A stretch of DNA of 64,000 nt, taken from an uncultured Verrucomicrobiota bacterium. GTDB taxonomy: Bacteria; Verrucomicrobiota; Verrucomicrobiia; Verrucomicrobiales; Verrucomicrobiaceae. A program made the position numbers and the translations under genes. Below, piece after piece: positions 27,299 through 35,151 of this stretch. Below the pieces are notes generated by a model, which saw only the letters and a list, made by a program, of their open reading frames with translations, did not search any database and was not told where the DNA came from. The stretch covers positions 23,160 to 87,159 of the forward strand of contig CAILZI010000121.1 of the NCBI GenBank assembly GCA_903838675.1, given 5' to 3'. Position 1 is the stretch's first letter. The number at the start of each line of letters is the position of its first letter.

Positions 27299-29806
27299 AT
27301 GAGCGATACAGCCGCCCTGCCCGCCGATCATACGCCTCCCCCCGAGAGCGCGGATGAAGAAGCCGACGTGCCTTTCATGGAAGAGGCGGCGGAACCAGTG
27401 GATGCGGAGGCCGAATCAGAGTTCTCCGAAATGGAGCTGCCGGCCCCACCCATCGCTGTGCCGACGGCCCGGGAAAAGGTCAAGAGCCGCGACAAGAATG
27501 GCCCGCCTTCCCACCGAGATGATATTGTCATTCCAGACTACACGCTGCTGAAGCGCATCGGTTCCGGGGCCTATGGCGAAGTATGGCTGGCCCAGAGTGT
27601 GACAGGCGCTCTGCGTGCGGTGAAGATCGTCTGGCGTGAGGATTTTGAACTCACCCGCACCTTTCACCGGGAATTTCAAGGCATCCAGCAGTTCGAGCCA
27701 ATCTCACGTGGCCACCCATGTCTCGTGCACATCCTGCATGTCGGCTGGAATGAAAAGCGCGGTTTTTACTACTGCGTGATGGAGCTGGCGGACGATGCCG
27801 AAGACGGTGCGCATATCAGCGACGTGAAGACCTACGTGCCGCGCACGCTGACCACGGACATGAAGCGGCACGGACGTCTCGACCCCTTCTTCTGCCGCGA
27901 TGCGGGCGTGTACATGGCCGATGCGCTGCACTACATGCACAACCACGGACTCACGCACCGTGACATCAAGCCTTCGAACATCATCTTCGTCGGCGGCGTG
28001 TGCAAACTGGCGGACATCGGACTCGTCGCTGCGTTTGGTGAGCGTACGTTTGTGGGCACTGAAGGCTTTGTGCCCCCGGAAGGACCCGGCACACCGCAGG
28101 CTGACATCTACAGCCTTGGCAAAGTGCTCTACGAAATGAGCAGCGGCAAAGACCGCATGGAATTTCCCGAAGTGCCGGACAATCTCTCCGATGAAGAGTG
28201 GCCGTTTTGGATCGACCTCAATCGTGTGATCTGCCAGGCCTGTGAAGCCGACCTGGGCCGGCGCTTTGCCAATGCCTCGGATTTTGCCGAAGCCCTGCAG
28301 CAGGTCGGTGGCATCAGGCCTGAGAGCTTTGTCCGCCGCTTCAGCCGCGCCGCTATCATCACGACCCTGACATCCTTCCTCGTGGCGGGTGGCCTGGTGA
28401 TGGGGAAGCACCAGCGTGAATGGAGCTATGAAATCCCTGTGCCGGTGAAACCACCGCCGGTGCTGCCAGCACGTCCGCAAACACCCACGCCCAACAAAGT
28501 CTGGAAGAACCGGTACGAACAATGGTTCACCTACAAGCAGGACCGGCACTTCGCCGACCTGCCGCTGGATGCTGACCTATTCCGCAAATTCCTCGACGCG
28601 ACTTACGGTGCCGCAGAGTACGAAGTCAGCCCCGTTACGCTGCCGAACAAAAGCATCTTGTACGCCGCCGTGATTCCGAAGGAAGAGGCCGACGCCTTTT
28701 GCGCCTGGATGACCGCCACAGACCGACAGAGCGGACATCTGGACTCTGACCACGAGTATGCCTGGCATCCGGCGAGCATTCCACCAACCCCAGGCGCCTC
28801 CAAACCAAAGCCCGGCCACAGCGCGATTCGCTGTGAGATCGTGAGCGTGAAATTCGGCAGCCTGAACATTGCCAGCACGCCTGCAGGAGCAGATGTCTTC
28901 GATGGCGAACGCCTCATGGGCCGCACCCCGCTCGCCCTGCCCAAGGTACGTGCAGACAGCTTCAGCTACGAAATTAATCTGCCCGGTTACAAGCCTGAAG
29001 TGGCCGCCGGCAAACTCAAGGAAGGGCAGAGCATCAGCTTCAATCTGCGCCTGAAAGCCACCGGCTCCGTGGTGTTTGGCAAGCCTTGGCAGAACAGCCT
29101 CGGCATCAAATTTGTGCCGCTTGGCAAGGCCATGCTGGCCACCACGGAAACGCGCCGCAGAGACTTCGCCGAATTTGCCAAAGCCACCAATCAACCGCCT
29201 GTGGATGGCCGTGTTTTGGATGCCGGGCCCGATCTGCCAGTCAACATGGTCAACCGTTCCGAAGCCGAGCTGTTCTGCCGCTGGCTGACGGATCGCGAAC
29301 GTGCGCAGGGATTGCTGGAGCCTGATCAGGAGTACCGTCTGCCGAGCGATGATGAATGGAGCATGGCCGCCTATCTTTCGCGTGAGATAGGCGACTCCCC
29401 CTCCGAGCGAAGCCTGCGCATTGAAGGCATCTACCCTTGGGGGTTCATCTGGCCGCCACCCGCCAAATCCGGCAACTTCCTCGACAAAAGCGCTGATAAA
29501 ACGGGCAAGCTCTCCATTCCAAAGTACGACGATGGCTTTGCAGGTCCCGCACCCGTGGGGTCATTCCGTGCTGATGGCCGAGGCTTGCATGATCTTTCCG
29601 GCAACCTCTGGGAATGGGTCTCTGATTCGTGGAATACCATGCCCGATCAAGGGGTGCTGCGTGGCGGAGCCTACACCACGGCAGAGCGCCAGGAACTGCT
29701 CGCCTCCTTCCGCCGGCATGTCACTGCCACTGACCGTCATCCCGACGCTGGCTTCCGCCTGCTGCTCTGGAACATTGGGCAGCTGGCGCGTGAAGATGAA
29801 GATTGA
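27299..29806 (+). CDS. Ser/Thr protein kinase with PEGA and two FGE/SUMF1-like domains
   Basis: An 835-residue protein from ATG 27299; GTG 27236 would add 21 residues and overlap the sigma gene stop. An acidic, Pro-rich N-terminus (about 75 residues) precedes a kinase domain at about 80-340. It has GSGAYGEVW, the catalytic loop HRDIKPSN, ADIG in place of DFG, and a PEGPGTPQADIYSLG activation segment. A transmembrane helix lies at about residues 350-370. Outside the cytoplasm are a divergent formylglycine-generating-enzyme-like half domain (about 400-500), a PEGA domain (STPAGADVFDGERLMGRTP, about 520-580) and a second FGE-like domain with LHDLSGNLWEWVSDSW and GFRLLL. The external part may sense cell-surface sugars. 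Confidence 0.93.
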   Translation: MSDTAALPADHTPPPESADEEADVPFMEEAAEPVDAEAESEFSEMELPAPPIAVPTAREKVKSRDKNGPPSHRDDIVIPDYTLLKRIGSGAYGEVWLAQSVTGALRAVKIVWREDFELTRTFHREFQGIQQFEPISRGHPCLVHILHVGWNEKRGFYYCVMELADDAEDGAHISDVKTYVPRTLTTDMKRHGRLDPFFCRDAGVYMADALHYMHNHGLTHRDIKPSNIIFVGGVCKLADIGLVAAFGERTFVGTEGFVPPEGPGTPQADIYSLGKVLYEMSSGKDRMEFPEVPDNLSDEEWPFWIDLNRVICQACEADLGRRFANASDFAEALQQVGGIRPESFVRRFSRAAIITTLTSFLVAGGLVMGKHQREWSYEIPVPVKPPPVLPARPQTPTPNKVWKNRYEQWFTYKQDRHFADLPLDADLFRKFLDATYGAAEYEVSPVTLPNKSILYAAVIPKEEADAFCAWMTATDRQSGHLDSDHEYAWHPASIPPTPGASKPKPGHSAIRCEIVSVKFGSLNIASTPAGADVFDGERLMGRTPLALPKVRADSFSYEINLPGYKPEVAAGKLKEGQSISFNLRLKATGSVVFGKPWQNSLGIKFVPLGKAMLATTETRRRDFAEFAKATNQPPVDGRVLDAGPDLPVNMVNRSEAELFCRWLTDRERAQGLLEPDQEYRLPSDDEWSMAAYLSREIGDSPSERSLRIEGIYPWGFIWPPPAKSGNFLDKSADKTGKLSIPKYDDGFAGPAPVGSFRADGRGLHDLSGNLWEWVSDSWNTMPDQGVLRGGAYTTAERQELLASFRRHVTATDRHPDAGFRLLLWNIGQLAREDED

Positions 29807-29870
29807 GACACAACTTTGTGGGAATAAGCAATCTTCGCCTCGCCTCCCACGTATCAGCAAAACCAACGCC

Positions 29871-30467
29871 ATGAAACTTCGCCTCGCCCTCCTTTCCGCC
29901 CTCGCCGCCGTCTTCTGCATCGCCCAGGCCGAGGACAAACCCAAAACCGACTCCAAAACCATGCCCAAGCCCGAAATCGTGAAGTCTGAAAATGACTGGC
30001 AAAAAATGCTCACCCCCGAACAGTTTCAAGTGACGCGCATGCGCGGCACCGAACGCCCGAATGGTGCGGTCTATGAGGAATTCGAGAAGCAGGGTGAAGG
30101 CACCTACTACTGCGTGTGCTGCGGCGCGGAACTCTTCACCTCGAAGGAAAAATTCCACTCCGGCTGCGGCTGGCCTTCCTTCTATGATTCGTCCAAAGCC
30201 AAGGGCGTGCTCGAAAAAGTGGACAACAGCCACGGCATGCACCGCATCGAAACCGTCTGCAAGCGCTGCGACGCGCACCTCGGCCACGTATTCGAAGGTG
30301 AAGGCTTTAAAACGCCCACCGACCGCCGCTTCTGCATCAATGGCGTCGCCTTAAAATTTGTGCCCAAAGGCGGCGAAGCCCCCAAGCTCCTGGAAGTCAA
30401 TTCCACCGCCGTGCAGCAGAAGAAAGGTGAAGTCGCCAAAGAAGGCGGTGTGGAGGTGAAGAAGTAA
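29871..30467 (+). CDS. msrB: Secreted peptide-methionine (R)-S-oxide reductase
   Basis: A 198-residue protein from ATG 29871. Signal peptide KLRLALLSALAAVFCIAQA. The MsrB fold has zinc-binding Cys pairs in YYCVCCGAELF and CKRCDAHLGHVF, the conserved GCGWPSFYD and the catalytic Cys in RFCINGVAL. It repairs oxidised methionine in periplasmic proteins. The C-terminal 30 or so residues after the fold are Lys/Glu/Val-rich and not part of the family core. It starts 64 bases after the kinase gene. Confidence 0.95.
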   Translation: MKLRLALLSALAAVFCIAQAEDKPKTDSKTMPKPEIVKSENDWQKMLTPEQFQVTRMRGTERPNGAVYEEFEKQGEGTYYCVCCGAELFTSKEKFHSGCGWPSFYDSSKAKGVLEKVDNSHGMHRIETVCKRCDAHLGHVFEGEGFKTPTDRRFCINGVALKFVPKGGEAPKLLEVNSTAVQQKKGEVAKEGGVEVKK

Positions 30468-30494
30468 AAGAGCCAGCGATCCGAGATCGACACC

Positions 30495-31049
30495 TCACCG
30501 AGACACCCAGAGGACGATCACCACCAAAGCAATGATCACAATGACCGGGTGAATCCATGCTGCGGCACGGCTTTTGATCGTGGGTGTCCTTCGAATCATG
30601 TCCTGATACTCGCTGGATAGAACACGCCTCGCCCTTGGGCTGAGCATGAAACGCAGCACAGCTGCCTGAACGATGATTTCAAGCAAGCCGCCGGGAAGTT
30701 GAACGATGCCCATCAGGATCTGCACCACCGCCAGAACACCCATCACCACGCCAGCCCAGCGTTTGAGAAAATAAAGCCCCATCCCCGCAATCAAGGGCAG
30801 CAACGATAGGCTCCCGAGGGCGACGAAAGGCCATGGAATTTCTGGCATTCCAAGGTCCTGAATAAAGAAGATCTTCAACATCATCACCTTCGCGGTGATG
30901 AGCATGAGACTTAGCAAAATAATTAGCAGGCCAAAAGCCTTCAGATGCCCCTCGGCCCGCAGAAACTCCTGCCGTAGGCGGACAACGTCTGCGTTGACCG
31001 CCAAAATCTGGCTCCTGGGAGCTGCATAGGGATTGAGTTCTTCGCCCAT
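30495..31049 (-). CDS. NPYAAP-motif membrane protein, paralog of 1983-2531
   Basis: A 184-residue protein with N-terminus MGEELNPYAAPRSQ. Hydrophobic segments lie at about residues 38-58, 72-95, 96-122 and 163-182. It shares with the paralog the N-terminal NPYAAP-x-SQ, the four-helix layout and the late EYQDMIRRTPTIK segment (EYQRIIAATPHVK in the other). Function is unknown. It converges with msrB, 27 bases apart. Confidence 0.75.
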   Translation of the reverse strand: MGEELNPYAAPRSQILAVNADVVRLRQEFLRAEGHLKAFGLLIILLSLMLITAKVMMLKIFFIQDLGMPEIPWPFVALGSLSLLPLIAGMGLYFLKRWAGVVMGVLAVVQILMGIVQLPGGLLEIIVQAAVLRFMLSPRARRVLSSEYQDMIRRTPTIKSRAAAWIHPVIVIIALVVIVLWVSR

Positions 31050-31073
31050 GACAGCTCCGAGTGCCCGTTTTTC

Positions 31074-31610
31074 TCACATCTTCCCGGTCTTCGCAAAGTC
31101 GATGATCTTGCGGTCATCGTCCCCGGCCGCCCAAGTCACGCGCAAAAAATCAGCGGGGTGCAGCTTGTGCTGCTCAAAAAAAGCGCGGTCACCGCCGCAG
31201 CCGTACATTGTGTCCGGGTCCATCTCACCATGGAGTTTGGCCCGTGCCTTGACGATCAAGCGTGGCAGCCATGGAATGCCATCCACCGCGGCAGGTTTGG
31301 GGGGTAGCGTGCTCGGAGGCACGATTTTTCCGGTGCGCTGGCCTTTCTGCACGGCACGGAAGTAATCCCGCCGCACGGCGGCCACGAGCAGGCTCGTCTC
31401 CAGTGAGGGGCCCTCAGCGCCATAGCGGCAGTGATCGTCGACAAAGTCGAAAAACTCCTGCGTCGTGTAGCCAATGCTGTCGAGAAAGGCCTTGTCCGCC
31501 GCGGTGAACCACGTGGCCGCACGGGTGTCGCCGCCCCGGTGCAGTTTGGCGCAGCGTTCAAAGAGTTCGCGGAAGGTCGTATCCCAGGTTTGGTCGTTCA
31601 TGATAATCAT
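31074..31610 (-). CDS. DUF5069-like protein of unknown function
   Basis: A 178-residue soluble protein; the ATG at 31601 is an equal alternative. The segment PWLPRLIVKARAKLHGEM, followed by YGCGGDRAFFEQHKL and FLRVTW, matches the pattern of the DUF5069 family, which is common in verrucomicrobia. No catalytic motif is visible. It ends 24 bases before the NPYAAP gene on the same strand and starts 77 bases from a divergent ECF sigma gene. Confidence 0.75.
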   Translation of the reverse strand: MIIMNDQTWDTTFRELFERCAKLHRGGDTRAATWFTAADKAFLDSIGYTTQEFFDFVDDHCRYGAEGPSLETSLLVAAVRRDYFRAVQKGQRTGKIVPPSTLPPKPAAVDGIPWLPRLIVKARAKLHGEMDPDTMYGCGGDRAFFEQHKLHPADFLRVTWAAGDDDRKIIDFAKTGKM

Positions 31611-31686
31611 CTACGCTAACGACGGCGTGTTGAACGTCAAATATTCGCGCGCAACCATTCCACGCCTCCCATGGTTTACATTGCGC

Positions 31687-32376
31687 ATGACCCTCGCTAG
31701 CATGGCAGCCACACTGCCAGCCTACCTCATGCCAGAACCGGAACGGAACGCTCCCCCCCATGCACCGCAGGCAGCCGCCGACGGTGGGGAGGAGTCATCC
31801 GACCAGGAAAGCGTCCGTCTCATGCTTCGTGTGAAAGAGGGCGATGTGAAGGCTTTCGAGCGCCTCGTGGAGCTGCATCAAAGCGCCGTCGTGGGCACCT
31901 GCGCCCGCATGTTGAACAACATCGAGGACGCGCACGACATCGCCCAGCAGGTCTTCATCCGTGTCTGGCGCAGCGCCCCCCGCTACGAAGTCACCGCCAA
32001 GTTCACCACCTGGCTCTTCACCATCACCCGCAACCTGGTCTTCAACGAAACCCGCCGACGCGCCCGCCGCAAAGAGGTCAGCATGGAGCAGGAAAACGAG
32101 GACGATCCGCCGAAGTACTTTGCCGATCACAGCACGCCTGGCGCCGATCACATCACCCAGCAGACCGAGCTGGAGCAGGCGCTGGACAAGGCCATCGCCG
32201 CGCTGCCCGAAAAGCAGCGCATCGCCGTCGTCATGCGCCGACATCAGGACCTGCCATACGAGGACATCTGCGCTGTCTTGAAGATGTCCCTCCCCGCCGT
32301 GAAGAGTCTGCTCTTCCGTGCCCGCACCGAGTTGAGAAAGCACCTGGCGGCGCATTTGGGTGAGGACGTGGAGTAG
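31687..32376 (+). CDS. ECF-type RNA polymerase sigma factor, orphan
   Basis: A 229-residue protein from ATG 31687; ATG 31702 and 31729 are possible. Region 2 has DAHDIAQQVFIRVWRSAPRY and FTTWLFTITRNLVFNETRRR. Region 4 has LPEKQRIAVVMRRHQDLPYE and the helix-turn-helix ICAVLKMSLPAVKSLLFRAR. This is the usual RpoE-like layout. No anti-sigma factor gene follows: the next gene is convergent and encodes a large secreted protein. It is unrelated in sequence detail to the sigma factor at 26556. Confidence 0.92.
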   Translation: MTLASMAATLPAYLMPEPERNAPPHAPQAAADGGEESSDQESVRLMLRVKEGDVKAFERLVELHQSAVVGTCARMLNNIEDAHDIAQQVFIRVWRSAPRYEVTAKFTTWLFTITRNLVFNETRRRARRKEVSMEQENEDDPPKYFADHSTPGADHITQQTELEQALDKAIAALPEKQRIAVVMRRHQDLPYEDICAVLKMSLPAVKSLLFRARTELRKHLAAHLGEDVE

Positions 32377-32404
32377 GTGCAGCCTGTTTGAAACCGTGGG
32401 GAGC

Positions 32405-35047
32405 TCAACGCAAACCACCTTCCTTCACACCGGCCTTTCTCATTGCCTCCCTGACAAGTCCATCCAAGCGCGACTCCGTCCCGGGCTTCAGATCAGGCGT
32501 AGTGACCTTCGGCAGATTGAGCAATTCAGCCCTCATATGCGCCACTATGATCTTGAACATCGGAGGCATCTGGGTGCGGCGGAAAGGCTGCATGGCTGCG
32601 AGTGTTTTTTGAAAAGCCGAGGCATTGCCCCGCCAGTAGTCGACGAGCAAAGTAGTGTAGTCCCGGTTGCTGTCCCAGGTCATGAGTTTGACACTTTCAG
32701 CATTCGAAAACCCCAGCTCACGGAGGATCACAAACTGCATGTGGGGGTACTCCCCTCCCCTCAGAAACAGGCTTTCTGCCTCGATGTGCTGATGATGGTC
32801 CTTATTTTTGAGGGCATCCAAAAACGGAAGCATGGTCAGCAGCCAGCTGGCCGCACGCGGTGCGGGGCCATAGCGTTGCAGGCAGGCTTCGCCCGTCTGC
32901 CTGGCCCGCTTCAAGTCACCAGTACACAGCGCCTGCAGGCAGTTCTTCTCCAGGTCAAGGGAGCTGTAGCTGGAAGCGTCTTTGTCGGCGGCAATCATTG
33001 CACTCTTGTCCCCCTGCAACCAGGCCAGCGCCCAGCGCATCGGGGCCTCCGTGTTGCTGAAACCAACGGAGCCCCCGTCAATGGCAAGCGCATGTGAGTA
33101 GAAGCGCGTGGCAGCCTCTGGCGCATTGGCTTCCACATACTTTTCCATAATGAAGGCGATGTGATCAGCACCCGGCGCCAGCCAGTAGTGAGCCTCCATT
33201 TTCTGCGCAGTCTCCAATGCGGGAGCTGAAGATTTTCTCAATTCCACCGCCAGCATATCCCGCTGCAACAGGAGTGCGTTGGGGCAGGCCTTGAGCGTCC
33301 TCTCAAAATGAGTCACCCTTTGTTCTTTGAAGCGTTCCCTGACATGCTCGGGGAGTCCGATGTTGTAAAATTTGCACGCATAGGAGAGCACGTTTTCGCT
33401 GCTCTGCCTCAGCATCAGCTCTGTCAGGGGGACGCTGTTGAATTCATGAGAAATGGAGGGAAACAAGGTGCGCCATTGGTTGTAAGCCAGAGGACCTCGT
33501 CTCATGCAGTTGTGCAGGTACTGAGTCGCCAGGCCGGGATCGCCATTCTTGGGCATCTCACGGCCCTTTTGATAAATGGCCATCTGCCCGATTTTTGGAT
33601 CCTCCAGATACTCCAGCCATGCCAGGGGAAAGCCCGCCTCGGCTGGCCTCTGATTTTGAAGCAGCATCATGGAAGCCAGCGAAGGTGCTGCTGCCCCTGC
33701 AGCCCTGGCCAGTGGAGCAGCGATCTCCGGGACGCCCAGACGGGCATCAAAAAATTCATAGATCAGCCGCCAAATCTGAAGCGAAGACTCCCAGCCATGC
33801 ACCAGCAGCTCATCAGAGGACACCACCGCCTGCGGCCGCAGCGGGCCGTCATGGGCTTTCACCCCAAGCTCAACCACCCGGCCGGTGGCCGCCAGTCCAG
33901 GGATGGGCGCATCTTTGCCTTCATCATTATTCATGGCGGCCAGCGCAGCGTCAGCGGCATCCGCCGCCATGCTGCTGCGTTCATCAGCACTAGGTTGTTT
34001 TTGCAGGGTCAGCAGTTCCAGCCACTCCCTCTGGTTTTCCCGGGCCATTTGAAAGCACAGCGAGCGCATGCCGCCCATGACAAACAAGTCCAGCAGCAGA
34101 GGCACATAATCCGTCTGGGAGACCAGCTTACGGCCGTAAAGTTCCGGCAGGATGTTTTCCAGAGGACTGGAAACCCCTGTGTCATACCGCAGGTAGGCCA
34201 GCAAAAATGGCAGGCCGGATTCAGCCTGCCCAGGCGTCGTGGCAAACAGGCACGCATCCTTCACAGGCATGGGGTAGTTCGTCAAAACCTTGTCCCACCA
34301 TCGCCAGCCGGGGGTGTCATGAGTCTGCGCGTCCTTCACCTCCTTCCATGCTTGACTCGCGGGAATCTCCCGCCCAGCCAGATGTGCGATCACACACCAT
34401 TCACGGGTTAAAACCGTTCCCGACAGCGCCTCTGCATGACAAAGCCATGCTGCAGCGCGCGACAGCATGAGGTAATCCAACGTGCATGAACCTCCCAGGA
34501 TCGGCGCAGCCCCCTGGGCCAGCATGCCCGCCAGTTCTGCAGCATCCTGCGCGTTTGAGCGTGGGTGGCCCTGATTGAGGAAGGTCTGGGCTTTCACGAC
34601 CGCACTCACCCTCGTCACTCCTGCCAAGGCACTGCCACGCCAAAACGCTGTCTCCAACTCCTTCGCCGTGGCAGGACTTTTGCCTGCATCATAATGCAGG
34701 CCCTTAGCCAGTTCAGACCACACTTCGCGATAATAGGCAGGTCCCTTGCTAAGCTTTGCCGTATTGTAAGTCACTGTCGCATTCGCGCTTTCTTCGCCCG
34801 TGTAAGACTTCCATCCGATCTTCCACACACATCCGTCCTGGATGTGACCCGCAACCTGCCAGGTGACCTCACCGATCCGGTCCGACTTCTGGTTTTCCAT
34901 CCACGCCATCGCTCTCGCAGCCTCGACGGGAAACATCCGCTGTGCCGCGTCGTGCAGATAGACTTCCGGATTATAGTGTTGTGCGTGGCCAATGCTTGCG
35001 AAAACCACGGTTAGCAGGCACAAATGGCAGGTACGGAAATATCCCAT
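32405..35047 (-). CDS. Large secreted protein of unknown function (880 residues)
   Basis: Start at ATG 35047, preceded by AAAGGGGG, a good ribosome binding site; an upstream in-frame ATG is less likely. Signal peptide GYFRTCHLCLLTVVFASIGHA. The mature protein is long, Leu/Ala/Trp-rich and mainly helical, with no membrane segment. The spacing of helices after residue 500 resembles TPR-like solenoids, but no clear repeat was found. No family was recognised. It is divergent from the dehydrogenase/NPCBM gene at 35152, with about 100 bases between starts, so they may share a promoter region. Confidence 0.75.
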   Translation of the reverse strand: MGYFRTCHLCLLTVVFASIGHAQHYNPEVYLHDAAQRMFPVEAARAMAWMENQKSDRIGEVTWQVAGHIQDGCVWKIGWKSYTGEESANATVTYNTAKLSKGPAYYREVWSELAKGLHYDAGKSPATAKELETAFWRGSALAGVTRVSAVVKAQTFLNQGHPRSNAQDAAELAGMLAQGAAPILGGSCTLDYLMLSRAAAWLCHAEALSGTVLTREWCVIAHLAGREIPASQAWKEVKDAQTHDTPGWRWWDKVLTNYPMPVKDACLFATTPGQAESGLPFLLAYLRYDTGVSSPLENILPELYGRKLVSQTDYVPLLLDLFVMGGMRSLCFQMARENQREWLELLTLQKQPSADERSSMAADAADAALAAMNNDEGKDAPIPGLAATGRVVELGVKAHDGPLRPQAVVSSDELLVHGWESSLQIWRLIYEFFDARLGVPEIAAPLARAAGAAAPSLASMMLLQNQRPAEAGFPLAWLEYLEDPKIGQMAIYQKGREMPKNGDPGLATQYLHNCMRRGPLAYNQWRTLFPSISHEFNSVPLTELMLRQSSENVLSYACKFYNIGLPEHVRERFKEQRVTHFERTLKACPNALLLQRDMLAVELRKSSAPALETAQKMEAHYWLAPGADHIAFIMEKYVEANAPEAATRFYSHALAIDGGSVGFSNTEAPMRWALAWLQGDKSAMIAADKDASSYSSLDLEKNCLQALCTGDLKRARQTGEACLQRYGPAPRAASWLLTMLPFLDALKNKDHHQHIEAESLFLRGGEYPHMQFVILRELGFSNAESVKLMTWDSNRDYTTLLVDYWRGNASAFQKTLAAMQPFRRTQMPPMFKIIVAHMRAELLNLPKVTTPDLKPGTESRLDGLVREAMRKAGVKEGGLR

Positions 35048-35151
35048 ATTCCCCCTTTCTCTCAAACGGCGGAAGCCAGAACAAGGCAAAAGTTTGCGCC
35101 TAGGAGAAGTTGATAGCCCAGACTGGTCGCACCCGTATTCTCCGCCCTCGC

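Noticed and set aside
29421..29870. N-terminal extension of msrB through the kinase gene
   Set aside because: Shadow of the kinase frame; msrB has a signal peptide start at 29871.
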